Source: Cystobacter ferrugineus
GTDB lineage: Bacteria > Myxococcota > Myxococcia > Myxococcales > Myxococcaceae
Direction of reading: 5' to 3'
DNA length: 64,000 bases
Assembly: GCF_001887355.1 (NCBI RefSeq)
Contig: NZ_MPIN01000013.1
Location: 6,409-70,408, forward strand
The translations under genes were made by a program, and so were the position numbers. Below are positions 54,150-60,972 of the stretch, piece after piece. Below the pieces are notes generated by a model. The model ran no database searches and had not been told where the DNA came from. It worked only from the letters and a program-made list of their open reading frames with translations. Each line of letters opens with the position of its first letter. The stretch's first letter is position 1.

Positions 54150-56168
54150 GTGAGCGACGAGAAGAACGGTTCCGTGGGTTCTGGTGGCGGCGATGGGGCT
54201 GGGGGCTTTGGCCCCAAGAAGCCCAAGGCCACCTTTGGTGACGTGATGCTCGGCATTCCCGCGGGTCGTGGCGGCGAGCGCGAGGAGCGCGGTGGTCGCG
54301 GCGACAAGGACCGCCGTTCGGATCGCCCGCGTGGCGAGCGCGAGGCCGCTGCCCCCAAGCCCACGGGCGAGGCGGGAAGCAAGCCCCAGGGGGCGCCCCG
54401 CGAGGAGCGCCGTCCGCGCGGTGAGCGGGGTGGCCGCGGCGGTGGCGGCGGTGGTGAGCGCCAGCAGGGCCCCATGGTGGTGGTCAAGCGCGCCTCGGGC
54501 GCGGTGGAGACGCGCGGACCGGTGACCCCGGCCCCGGCGGCTTCGTCCGAGCCCGCCGCCGAGACGGCCCCCGAGGCCTCGGCCGCTCCGGCGCCGGCCC
54601 CCGTGACGCCCAAGGCGCCCGTGGTGCCCGCGCCCACCAGCGCGCTCTACGAGGAGGTCCCCGAGGACAAGTCCTTCGCGGAGATGTTCGAGGCGCAGCA
54701 GAAGGATGGCGGCGTGCCGGGCCGGCGCTCGGTGCGCGTGGGCGAGAAGGTCACCGGCACCATCTTCCAGCTCGGCGCGGACACGGCCTTCGTGACGCTG
54801 TCCAACGCCAAGAGCGAGGCGATGATCGAGCTGCGCGAGCTCAAGGACGACGAGGGCGTCCTGCGCTACGGCGTGGGCGACACCATCGAGGCGCACGTCA
54901 TCGAGGCGGGCGCCCGGGGCATCCTGCTCAGCCGCGCGCTGGCCAAGGGCAGCGCCAACATGGCCATGCTCGCCGAGGCCCGCTCCTCCGGCATGCCGGT
55001 GGAGGGCCTGGTGCTCAGCGTGAACAAGGGCGGCGTGGAGGTGGCGATCGGCGACGTGCGCGCCTTCTGCCCCATCAGCCAGCTCGACATCCGCTTCGTG
55101 GAGAAGCCGGACGCCTTCATCGGCGAGAAGCTCACCTTCCGCGTCACCGAGGTGCGTGACCGCAACGTGGTGCTCTCGCGCCGCTCGCTGCTCGAGGACG
55201 AGCAGAAGCAGCTCGCCGCCAAGACGCGCCAGACGCTGGAAGTGGGCAAGGTCGTCAAGGGCAAGGTCACCGGCGTGCGTGACTTCGGCGCCTTCGTGGA
55301 CCTGGGCGGCGTGGAGGGGATGATTCCCGTCTCCGAGATGTCCTACATGCGCGTGGCCCACCCGAGCGACGTGGTGAAGCAGGGCGACGAGGTGGAGGTG
55401 GAGATCCTCCGCATGGAGCCCGGCCAGCCCAACTCGCCGGACAAGTCCAAGCAGAAGGAGCGCATCACGCTCTCCATGCGCGCCCGTCAGGAGGATCCCT
55501 TCAAGACGGCGCTCGCGGAGATCAAGGAAGGCGACCGGCTGCAGGGCAAGGTGGTGCGGTTGCAGCCCTTCGGCGCCTTCGTGGAGCTGCGCCCGGGCGT
55601 GGATGGCCTCGTGCACATCTCCGCGCTGTCCGAGCGCCGCATCGCGCACCCGCGCGACGCCGTGAAGGAGGGCGAGGTCATCTGGGTGCAGGTGGAGAAG
55701 ATCGACGCGAACGACAAGCGCATCGGTCTGCGCCGCATCTCCGAGGAGGAGGCCCAGCGCCCCGCCGAGGAGCGCCCGGCGGCCGCCGCCCCCGAGGAGA
55801 AGAAGCCGGCCGAGCCCGCGGCGCCGCGCCCCAAGGTGGGCCAGGTGGTGGTGGGCAAGGTGGATCGCATCGAGCCCTACGGCGTGTTCCTCGCGTTCCC
55901 GGGCGGCAAGGGGCTCATCCCCGCCTCCGAGACGGGCACCGAGCGCGGCACGGACCTGCGCAAGAAGTTCTCGCTCGGCCAGGAGCTGAAGGTGGCCCTG
56001 GTGGACATCGACGCCTCCGGGAAGATCCGCCTGTCCATCACCGCCGCCGAGCGCGCCGAGGAGCGCGCCGAGGTCGAGGCCTGGACCAAGACCCAGCAGC
56101 CCGTGGGTGGTGGCAAGAAGGGGCTCGGTACGTTCGCCGACCTCTTCAAGCAGAAGCTGGGCAAGTAG
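54150..56168 (+). CDS. S1-domain RNA-binding protein (ribosomal protein S1-like), R/G-rich N-terminus
   Basis: The product is 672 aa. Residues about 1-190 are disordered: two Arg/Gly-rich patches, then an Ala/Pro/Glu stretch. Five S1 repeats follow at about 193, 280, 363, 457 and 561; the third and fourth (GVRDFGAFVDLGGVEGMIPVSEMS; QPFGAFVELRPGVDGLVHISAL) are canonical, the first is degenerate. A short tail closes TFADLFKQKLGK. It could act in translation initiation or as a cold-stress-type RNA-binding protein. GTG start at 54150 with AGGAAGG 9 bases before it; upstream codons look non-coding. Confidence 0.85.
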   Translation: MSDEKNGSVGSGGGDGAGGFGPKKPKATFGDVMLGIPAGRGGEREERGGRGDKDRRSDRPRGEREAAAPKPTGEAGSKPQGAPREERRPRGERGGRGGGGGGERQQGPMVVVKRASGAVETRGPVTPAPAASSEPAAETAPEASAAPAPAPVTPKAPVVPAPTSALYEEVPEDKSFAEMFEAQQKDGGVPGRRSVRVGEKVTGTIFQLGADTAFVTLSNAKSEAMIELRELKDDEGVLRYGVGDTIEAHVIEAGARGILLSRALAKGSANMAMLAEARSSGMPVEGLVLSVNKGGVEVAIGDVRAFCPISQLDIRFVEKPDAFIGEKLTFRVTEVRDRNVVLSRRSLLEDEQKQLAAKTRQTLEVGKVVKGKVTGVRDFGAFVDLGGVEGMIPVSEMSYMRVAHPSDVVKQGDEVEVEILRMEPGQPNSPDKSKQKERITLSMRARQEDPFKTALAEIKEGDRLQGKVVRLQPFGAFVELRPGVDGLVHISALSERRIAHPRDAVKEGEVIWVQVEKIDANDKRIGLRRISEEEAQRPAEERPAAAAPEEKKPAEPAAPRPKVGQVVVGKVDRIEPYGVFLAFPGGKGLIPASETGTERGTDLRKKFSLGQELKVALVDIDASGKIRLSITAAERAEERAEVEAWTKTQQPVGGGKKGLGTFADLFKQKLGK

Positions 56169-56185
56169 TTCGTGCCCCGAGTGCT

Positions 56186-56219
56186 CGGGAGACACGCGGA
56201 ATCCCAGACGTGTCTCCCG
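56186..56219 (+). terminator. Hairpin after the S1-domain gene
   Basis: CGGGAGACACG (56186-56196) pairs perfectly with CGTGTCTCCCG (56209-56219). No T-run. It lies 17 bases past the stop codon and just before the tRNA promoter. Confidence 0.6.
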
Positions 56220-56236
56220 GCGTTCGATCAAAAGAG

Positions 56237-56265
56237 TTGACGGTCCAGGGGGAGGGCGGTACTAA
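56237..56265 (+). promoter_or_regulatory. Promoter of the tandem tRNA-fMet genes
   Basis: TTGACG (56237-56242), a 17-bp spacer and TACTAA (56260-56265). The predicted start is about 8 bases before the mature tRNA end, as usual for a tRNA promoter. Confidence 0.7.
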
Positions 56266-56279
56266 GCCTCTCACTTCGC

Positions 56280-56354
<75 letters not shown>

Positions 56355-56362
56355 TTGACAGG

Positions 56363-56400
56363 CCAGAGACCCTGTCGAAAAAAGGTGACAGGGTCTCTGG
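56363..56400. repeat. 14-bp inverted repeat between the two tRNA genes
   Basis: CCAGAGACCCTGTC (56363-56376) and GACAGGGTCTCTGG (56387-56400) are perfect complements with a 10-nt loop (GAAAAAAGGT). No T-run follows, so it is more likely a processing or stability hairpin than a terminator. Confidence 0.8.
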
Positions 56401-56441
56401 TGTCTGACAAAGAGAAGCGCAACAAAGGCAGCAAACGGTAT

Positions 56442-56516
<75 letters not shown>

Positions 56517-56528
56517 TCGAAGACGAAG

Positions 56529-56559
56529 CCCCGTGGACGATGAGTCCACGGGGTTTTTT
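56529..56559 (+). terminator. Rho-independent terminator of the tRNA operon
   Basis: CCCCGTGGAC (56529-56538) pairs perfectly with GTCCACGGGG (56544-56553), followed by six T's. Confidence 0.92.
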
Positions 56560-56571
56560 CTTTTCCAGGCC

Positions 56572-57273
56572 TCAGCTCCCGCGGGCGCGGTGCTCCTCCA
56601 GGTACGCGGAGAAGCCCGCCTTGGATTGGATGCGGAAGGCGGGCAGCCGCGCCAGCGCTTCGGGGGCGAACGCGTATTGCTCGCACACGAGGCTCGCTCG
56701 CAGCGCGCTCTCGGGGCCGCCGGTGAAGGGCCTCACTTCGTGCGTCAGGTCGCCCCGGAAGTGCACCAGCATGCCCGGCCGCGGACGCACCTCGCCCAGC
56801 GCGAGCTGTCCCCGGGAGAGCACCAGCGCGCCTCCCTTCGCGCCCTCGGGCACGTTCAGGTAGAGCACGCTCACGTGCTCGGGCGTCGCGCCCGGTACAC
56901 CGGCGGGCTCCTGCAGGGTCGCGTCGATGTGCCGGCCCACGCCCCGGCCCGCCTCGAGCAGTAGCAGGTTCAGGTAGAAGGCATTGGGGCGGCGCCGCTC
57001 GGGCCTGGGGCCGAGCAGCCGCTCGCGCCACGGCAGGAGCCCCCTCCAACTCCGGGGCTCCAGCACCTGGGCCAGGTAGTCGCGCAGGAAGGGGAAGCGC
57101 TCCTCGAGCGTGGCCCGTCCCGCCTCCGTGAAGATGAGGGCGAAGCCGCGGCTGCCCTGGAAGGTGCCCATCAGGGGGCTCCTCGCCACGAAGCGCGAGG
57201 AGAGGAGGGCACCGCGCAGGGACTCCAGCGCCTCCCTTGGCAGGGCGCCTCGATGGGTGACGTACTCGCTCAC
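56572..57273 (-). CDS. 2-oxoglutarate/Fe(II)-dependent oxygenase family protein
   Basis: The product is 233 aa. The metal triad is visible: HxD in VGRHIDATLQEP (about 134-136) and the distal His in DLTHEVRPF (about 195), with the 2-oxoglutarate Arg in ALRASLVCEQ. The DSBH strands include HVSVLYLNVP and GMLVHF. Substrate unknown; prolyl-hydroxylase-like. A GTG at 57273 (VSEYVTHRG) was chosen; an ATG at 57333 would add 20 residues of doubtful sequence. Confidence 0.82.
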   Translation of the reverse strand: MSEYVTHRGALPREALESLRGALLSSRFVARSPLMGTFQGSRGFALIFTEAGRATLEERFPFLRDYLAQVLEPRSWRGLLPWRERLLGPRPERRRPNAFYLNLLLLEAGRGVGRHIDATLQEPAGVPGATPEHVSVLYLNVPEGAKGGALVLSRGQLALGEVRPRPGMLVHFRGDLTHEVRPFTGGPESALRASLVCEQYAFAPEALARLPAFRIQSKAGFSAYLEEHRARGS

Positions 57274-57367
57274 CCTCGCGAGTCTACGCGGGTTTGGCTC
57301 TCGCCGTTGCAGGCCGCGCCCCCCTGCATCCAAGGGGGCGCGGGCGTGAGACTCGTTTGGGCCCAGC

Positions 57368-58036
57368 TCAGCGGGCCAGGAGTGCCCGAAGCTCGGCGGT
57401 CGCGTGGGCGGCCTGCAAATGACGATCGATCAACTCCAGGGCTTCCTCGAGGTCGAGCTTCTCGCCGTTGGCCTTGATTCCGGCCATGCTCACCGCGATG
57501 CGGCGATTCTTGCCCTTGGGGATCACCACCGCCTGCGACGCCAGCAGGCCGCGCACCTTCGTCGCAGTGGGCAGCGGCGTGTGCTCTCCGACATGGAAGT
57601 TGATCCAGGTCTGCGACGGCTCGACGATCTCCAGGCCGGTGACCTCGACCAGCGGCAGCGGCGCGGACAGATTGGTCGCCTGCAGCTCGGTGCGGGTCAG
57701 CACCATGTGGGGCGTGGCGCCCGCATTGCGGTGCTGGTAGGCGAGCGCCGCACCGAACAACGCCAGCGCCAGCAGGAGGGCGATCATGGCCCAACTCGGC
57801 GACGCCTGCGTCTTCATCATGTAGAGCGCCAGCACCAGGGGCACCCCGCAGAACGCCGGACCGAGGTAGAAGAACTTCTTGGTATCGCGGAACTCACTGC
57901 GCTCGGGTGCGTTGGTGATGATCTGCTTGAGTTGGCGGATCGCCTCGGCCTGATCGGCCTTGCTGCGATGGGCGAAGTCCTCGCTGAGCGACTGCGCCAG
58001 GTTCTGCGTGGCATGGAGGGATTGGGATTCGGACAC
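57368..58036 (-). CDS. Two-helix membrane protein paired with the M48 peptidase
   Basis: The product is 222 aa. Residues 55-75 and 81-100 are transmembrane helices (YLGPAFCGVPLVLALYMM, MIALLLALALFGAALAY). The rest is soluble, with a beta-rich segment MVLTRTELQATNLSAPLPLVEVTGLEIVEPSQTWINF resembling a PH-like/bPH fold. It lies 32 bases after the peptidase gene on the same strand, so the two are probably one operon and may act together in the membrane. Codon use is less biased than in nearby genes. Family not recognised with certainty. Confidence 0.75.
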   Translation of the reverse strand: MSESQSLHATQNLAQSLSEDFAHRSKADQAEAIRQLKQIITNAPERSEFRDTKKFFYLGPAFCGVPLVLALYMMKTQASPSWAMIALLLALALFGAALAYQHRNAGATPHMVLTRTELQATNLSAPLPLVEVTGLEIVEPSQTWINFHVGEHTPLPTATKVRGLLASQAVVIPKGKNRRIAVSMAGIKANGEKLDLEEALELIDRHLQAAHATAELRALLAR

Positions 58037-58068
58037 GAGCGGCTTCCTTGGAGAAAAAGGGAAGGGGT

Positions 58069-59526
58069 TCAGGCGGCCTGGGAGCGGCTGGCCAGCATTC
58101 GCGAGAACCAGGTGGTCTCCGCCTCGCCGAGTCTGCGAGTGGCTCGCCGCAGCAGCTCCTCATCGAGCGAGGTGACGAGAGCCTCGAGCCGCGTACGGGT
58201 CGGGGGATGGGTATCGACCGGGTGGGCGATGGTGTGTTCGAGCGTCTCTTTCGTGAGTGTCAGCTCGGTCCGCTGGAGCCGTTCCTTCAGGGCCTGAATC
58301 AGGTTGCCACCCCGCAGTCGCGGATCGGCCAACAGCTGCTCGATCACCTCGGACACCGCGGTGACCCGGATGAGCGCCGAGGCACACACGACAGGGCCCC
58401 CGACGCGCGCGCCGATCTGATCGGCGGCCAGCTCCTGCTGGCGGCTCCAGTGGAGGTAGGCGCGGTCGAACTGGTCGAGGTAATACACCGAGGCCCAGAT
58501 GGCGGGACGGTTGAACCAGCTCGGTTTGTCCTCGTCCTGTTGCACCAGCACGGCGATCTTCTGCCGCATGCGCTGGTACAGCGGCGACAGCCGTGCGCCA
58601 TGGTCGGTGTCCTGGTGCGAGAAATGCCCGAGCTCGTGGCCGATGATCGCGGCCGTCTCGGCCTGGCTCAGCACACTGGCGAAGGTCATGGGGATATACA
58701 GCGTGCGGCCACTCAGCAGGAGCTGCTGCGGCTCGACCCGTACCGGCGTGCTGGTGACGAAGAAGCCCTGGACCAGGCCGACCACGATATGGTCCGGCCG
58801 CGGCACATCGAGCTTTCTGGCGATCCCGTCGATCCACCGCCACAGCCCCGGCGCATCGTCGCGCGTCTGCACCCGGCCGAGCACGTCCACGCTCGAGTCT
58901 TCCAACGGCGCCAGCTCGCGGCGGGCGCGGAAGAACAGCCAGGCGGTGCACCAGCTCGCGCCCCACCACGGCAAGGTGAACACCAGCGCCACGAAACCGT
59001 GGGTGGCCCAGTGGGTATACGTCCAGGCCACCTCGTACAGCGCGGTGGCGGTGAGCGCCGCCAGCATCAGACCGATGTGCCCCAACAGCATCCGCGACAC
59101 CGCATCGAAGCTCGCTCCCAGATGCTCCAGCAGATAATCGAACGAGAGGTGCGCGCGGCGGCTGTCGGCGCGGATCTTCAGCACGATCCCCAGGCCCATC
59201 ACGAAAGCGCCGAACGCGCCGAGCAGCGCGGTGATCGACAGCGCGCGGCGCAGCATCAGGCTACCTGACTGAGCCTCGAGAAAGCGCAGCTCCTGCTCGA
59301 GCTTGTTGGCGCGCGACTCCGTCACCTTCCGCTTCATCTCCGCCGCACGGCCGCTCTCGCCAGTGGCGGGCAGGTGACGCAGTTGCTCCAGCCGCTGTGG
59401 CAGCCGCACCAGATCCCGCTCGCTCTCCGTCACCCGGAAGAACTGCAACGCGGGGTAGAGCATCACGCCGAGCGGGAGCAGCAGCAGGAAGGCGAGGACT
59501 TTGCGTTGTATGGCGTGGTCGTTCAT
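58069..59526 (-). CDS. M48-family membrane metallopeptidase
   Basis: The product is 485 aa. The zinc motif HELGH lies in IGHELGHFSHQDTDHG (about 290), with the third ligand expected in the EL(A)AD segment RQQELAADQIGARVGG (about 365). There are about four hydrophobic segments: residues 8-27, 95-115, 150-170 and 185-210. M48 proteases such as HtpX degrade membrane proteins. The start is uncertain: ATG 59526 gives the usual N-terminus, but ATG 59571 has AAGAGACGG as a better ribosome-binding site and would add 15 residues. A promoter and a palindromic operator lie just upstream. Confidence 0.88.
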   Translation of the reverse strand: MNDHAIQRKVLAFLLLLPLGVMLYPALQFFRVTESERDLVRLPQRLEQLRHLPATGESGRAAEMKRKVTESRANKLEQELRFLEAQSGSLMLRRALSITALLGAFGAFVMGLGIVLKIRADSRRAHLSFDYLLEHLGASFDAVSRMLLGHIGLMLAALTATALYEVAWTYTHWATHGFVALVFTLPWWGASWCTAWLFFRARRELAPLEDSSVDVLGRVQTRDDAPGLWRWIDGIARKLDVPRPDHIVVGLVQGFFVTSTPVRVEPQQLLLSGRTLYIPMTFASVLSQAETAAIIGHELGHFSHQDTDHGARLSPLYQRMRQKIAVLVQQDEDKPSWFNRPAIWASVYYLDQFDRAYLHWSRQQELAADQIGARVGGPVVCASALIRVTAVSEVIEQLLADPRLRGGNLIQALKERLQRTELTLTKETLEHTIAHPVDTHPPTRTRLEALVTSLDEELLRRATRRLGEAETTWFSRMLASRSQAA

Positions 59527-59583
59527 GGACAGAGGAGGGGGCCGCCTCGTGGACCTGGAGACGGAGCGCATATCCGTCTCTTC

Positions 59584-59640
59584 TGAACGATCGTTCGTTC
59601 AGGTGACGGGGAGGTAACACACCCTCTAGTCGCTGTTCAA
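59584..59640 (-). promoter_or_regulatory. Promoter and TetR-type operator of the M48 peptidase operon
   Basis: On the minus strand, TTGAAC (59635-59640), a 17-bp spacer and TTACCT (59612-59617) form a sigma-70-like promoter. About 10 bases further, TGAACGA-TCGT-TCGTTCA (59584-59601) is a perfect palindrome over 18 bp, as bound by TetR-family dimers. A second half-site CGATCGTTCA lies at 59658-59667 upstream of the -35 box. No tetR-like gene is in the window. A repressor bound there would block transcription. Confidence 0.6.
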
Positions 59641-59794
59641 TCGCTCAAATGGGAGATCGATCGTTCAGGAGCCCACCGGGAACTCGACCGCGGTGAATCC
59701 GGGCGGCGTCCGGCGCGCCCTGGGCGAAGTCGTTCGTGCCCAGGTTGATCATCCGGAAGTCTCGGGAAAGGTGTCTCGGGAAAGGTGTCAAAGG

Positions 59795-60367
59795 CTACGG
59801 AGCGGGTCGCGGGAGTCCGTTCCGTACCTGCTCCAGACGGTCGAGGATGAAGTCGACCGTCTCGTCGAGCGTCAGCCCTGAGTTGTCCACCCAGAGGCCG
59901 AGCCGAGGCGTCTCGGCTCGAAAGAGACGGTCGAAGGCTTCAGCGCTCCAGGCTCCGTAGCCTGTCTTGGCGCGGGCTTCGTCGCGTGCGGCGGCGACCG
60001 CGGGGGCTGGGCAGAGGACGACCACGCCGGGCCGCCAGGAGCGAAGCCGGTTCACCGCCTTCTCGAGATAGGTGCCGAGGAGCAGATCCTGGTAGACGAC
60101 CTTGAATCCCGCGCGCGCATACCCATCCGCGACCGTGGCCGCGAGTTCATAACGGAGGGTGAGTTGCCTCTCCGCCTCGGGGGCAGCCTCTGGCGTCATC
60201 TCCTCACGCCCTCCGACGATCATGCGCCGGAAGATGTCGCCGCGCACATGGACGCTCCTCGGCAACCGCTCGGCCAGTGCCTGGGCCACAGTGGATTTTC
60301 CCGCCGCCATGATGCCCGTGATGATCAGCACGTCCGGCATCGCATCGAGGGGTGTTGTTCCGCTCAT
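59795..60367 (-). CDS. P-loop kinase (AAA_33/zeta-like)
   Basis: The product is 190 aa. Walker A is LIITGIMAAGKSTVAQAL (about 12-29). HVRGDIFRRMIVGG follows, then a helical lid, VVVLCPAPAVAAARDEARAKTG and a C-terminal WVDNSGLTLDETVDFI, the layout of small phosphotransferases (chloramphenicol phosphotransferase, zeta-toxin relatives). The substrate is unknown. The start at MSGTTPLDAMPDV was chosen. Single gene, convergent with nothing close. Confidence 0.82.
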   Translation of the reverse strand: MSGTTPLDAMPDVLIITGIMAAGKSTVAQALAERLPRSVHVRGDIFRRMIVGGREEMTPEAAPEAERQLTLRYELAATVADGYARAGFKVVYQDLLLGTYLEKAVNRLRSWRPGVVVLCPAPAVAAARDEARAKTGYGAWSAEAFDRLFRAETPRLGLWVDNSGLTLDETVDFILDRLEQVRNGLPRPAP

Positions 60368-60495
60368 CCCCAGGAGGATACCTGCCCGGGCGCGGGGTGC
60401 AGGACGCATGGAAGCGGGGATCAGGAACAGAGAGGGAGAACTGCTGACGGGTGTGGCGCACCAGACCGGAGCAGAGGCCGCCTGTCGATAAGGGA

Positions 60496-60524
60496 TTGAC
60501 AGACGCCCGCTGTGCGTTTATCTG
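60496..60524 (+). promoter_or_regulatory. Sigma-70 promoter of the metL leader
   Basis: TTGACA (60496-60501), a 17-bp spacer and TATCTG (60519-60524). The predicted start, near 60531, is exactly where the riboswitch-like fold begins. Confidence 0.7.
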
Positions 60525-60530
60525 CTGTCT

Positions 60531-60630
60531 CAGCATCAAGAGCGGCCTCCGCTTCACGCGGTGGCTCGACAACCTGGAGTCGGACCTCCAAGGTGTCCAA
60601 ACGATGCGGCTCGAGGAGAAATACCTCCCG
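60531..60630 (+). promoter_or_regulatory. Candidate SAM-I/SAM-IV clan riboswitch upstream of metL
   Basis: The RNA would fold into P1 GCAUC/GAUGC (60533-60537 with 60603-60607), P2 GAGC/GCUC (60540-60543 with 60564-60567) topped by CCGC/GCGG, P3 ACCUGGAG with CUCCAAGGU (60572-60579 with 60586-60594), and an outer hairpin GAGG/CCUC (60613-60616 with 60624-60627). AUCAAGAG at the 5' side and the GACAACC...AAGGUGUCC core are those of SAM-I-type aptamers; the absence of P4 inside the junction with a helix after P1 is the SAM-IV arrangement. The genes downstream, aspartokinase-homoserine dehydrogenase and cystathionine gamma-synthase, feed methionine synthesis, as expected for a SAM sensor. Confidence 0.65.
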
Positions 60631-60644
60631 GGCAATCCAAGCGT

Positions 60645-60673
60645 CCGAAGCAGGGGCCACCCCTCCGCTTCGG
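60645..60673 (+). promoter_or_regulatory. Stable hairpin after the aptamer, possible expression platform
   Basis: CCGAAGC-AGGGG pairs with CCCCT-CC-GCTTCGG (12 bp with a 2-nt bulge, CCA loop). No T-run. The remaining leader to the metL ATG (about 300 bases) has no further recognisable gene or strong terminator, so the switch mechanism is unclear. Confidence 0.5.
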
Positions 60674-60972
60674 TGAGAGAGGACCCCCGTGGTTCCATCC
60701 ACCCGTGCCGCATCCCTGAACGCCGCCGCTGACCGCTTCATGCCGTGCCGTCTCCCGGCCATGTGCATGCACCAGCTCCGCGTGGGCCGCGCTCGAATGC
60801 GCCGGCCCGGCGGCGAACGCTAGTCCGCGTCCGCCAGGGCTTCTCCTCCTCCCAACTCCTCTCATGCCGTGGGCGCGCGTGCGCCGCGACGGGCCTTCGT
60901 GTGCTCGGAGCGCGGGACGTGTCTGCCTTTGACCGTCTTCCCGGGCCCGAGCGGCCCTCCAGAGGTTCGCAG

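Noticed and set aside
60740-60823. Met/Cys-rich 27-codon frame (MPCRLPAMCMHQ...) in the metL leader, as an attenuation peptide
   Set aside because: No ribosome-binding site, and no terminator/antiterminator pair after it; the aptamer fold explains control better. Kept only as a weak alternative.
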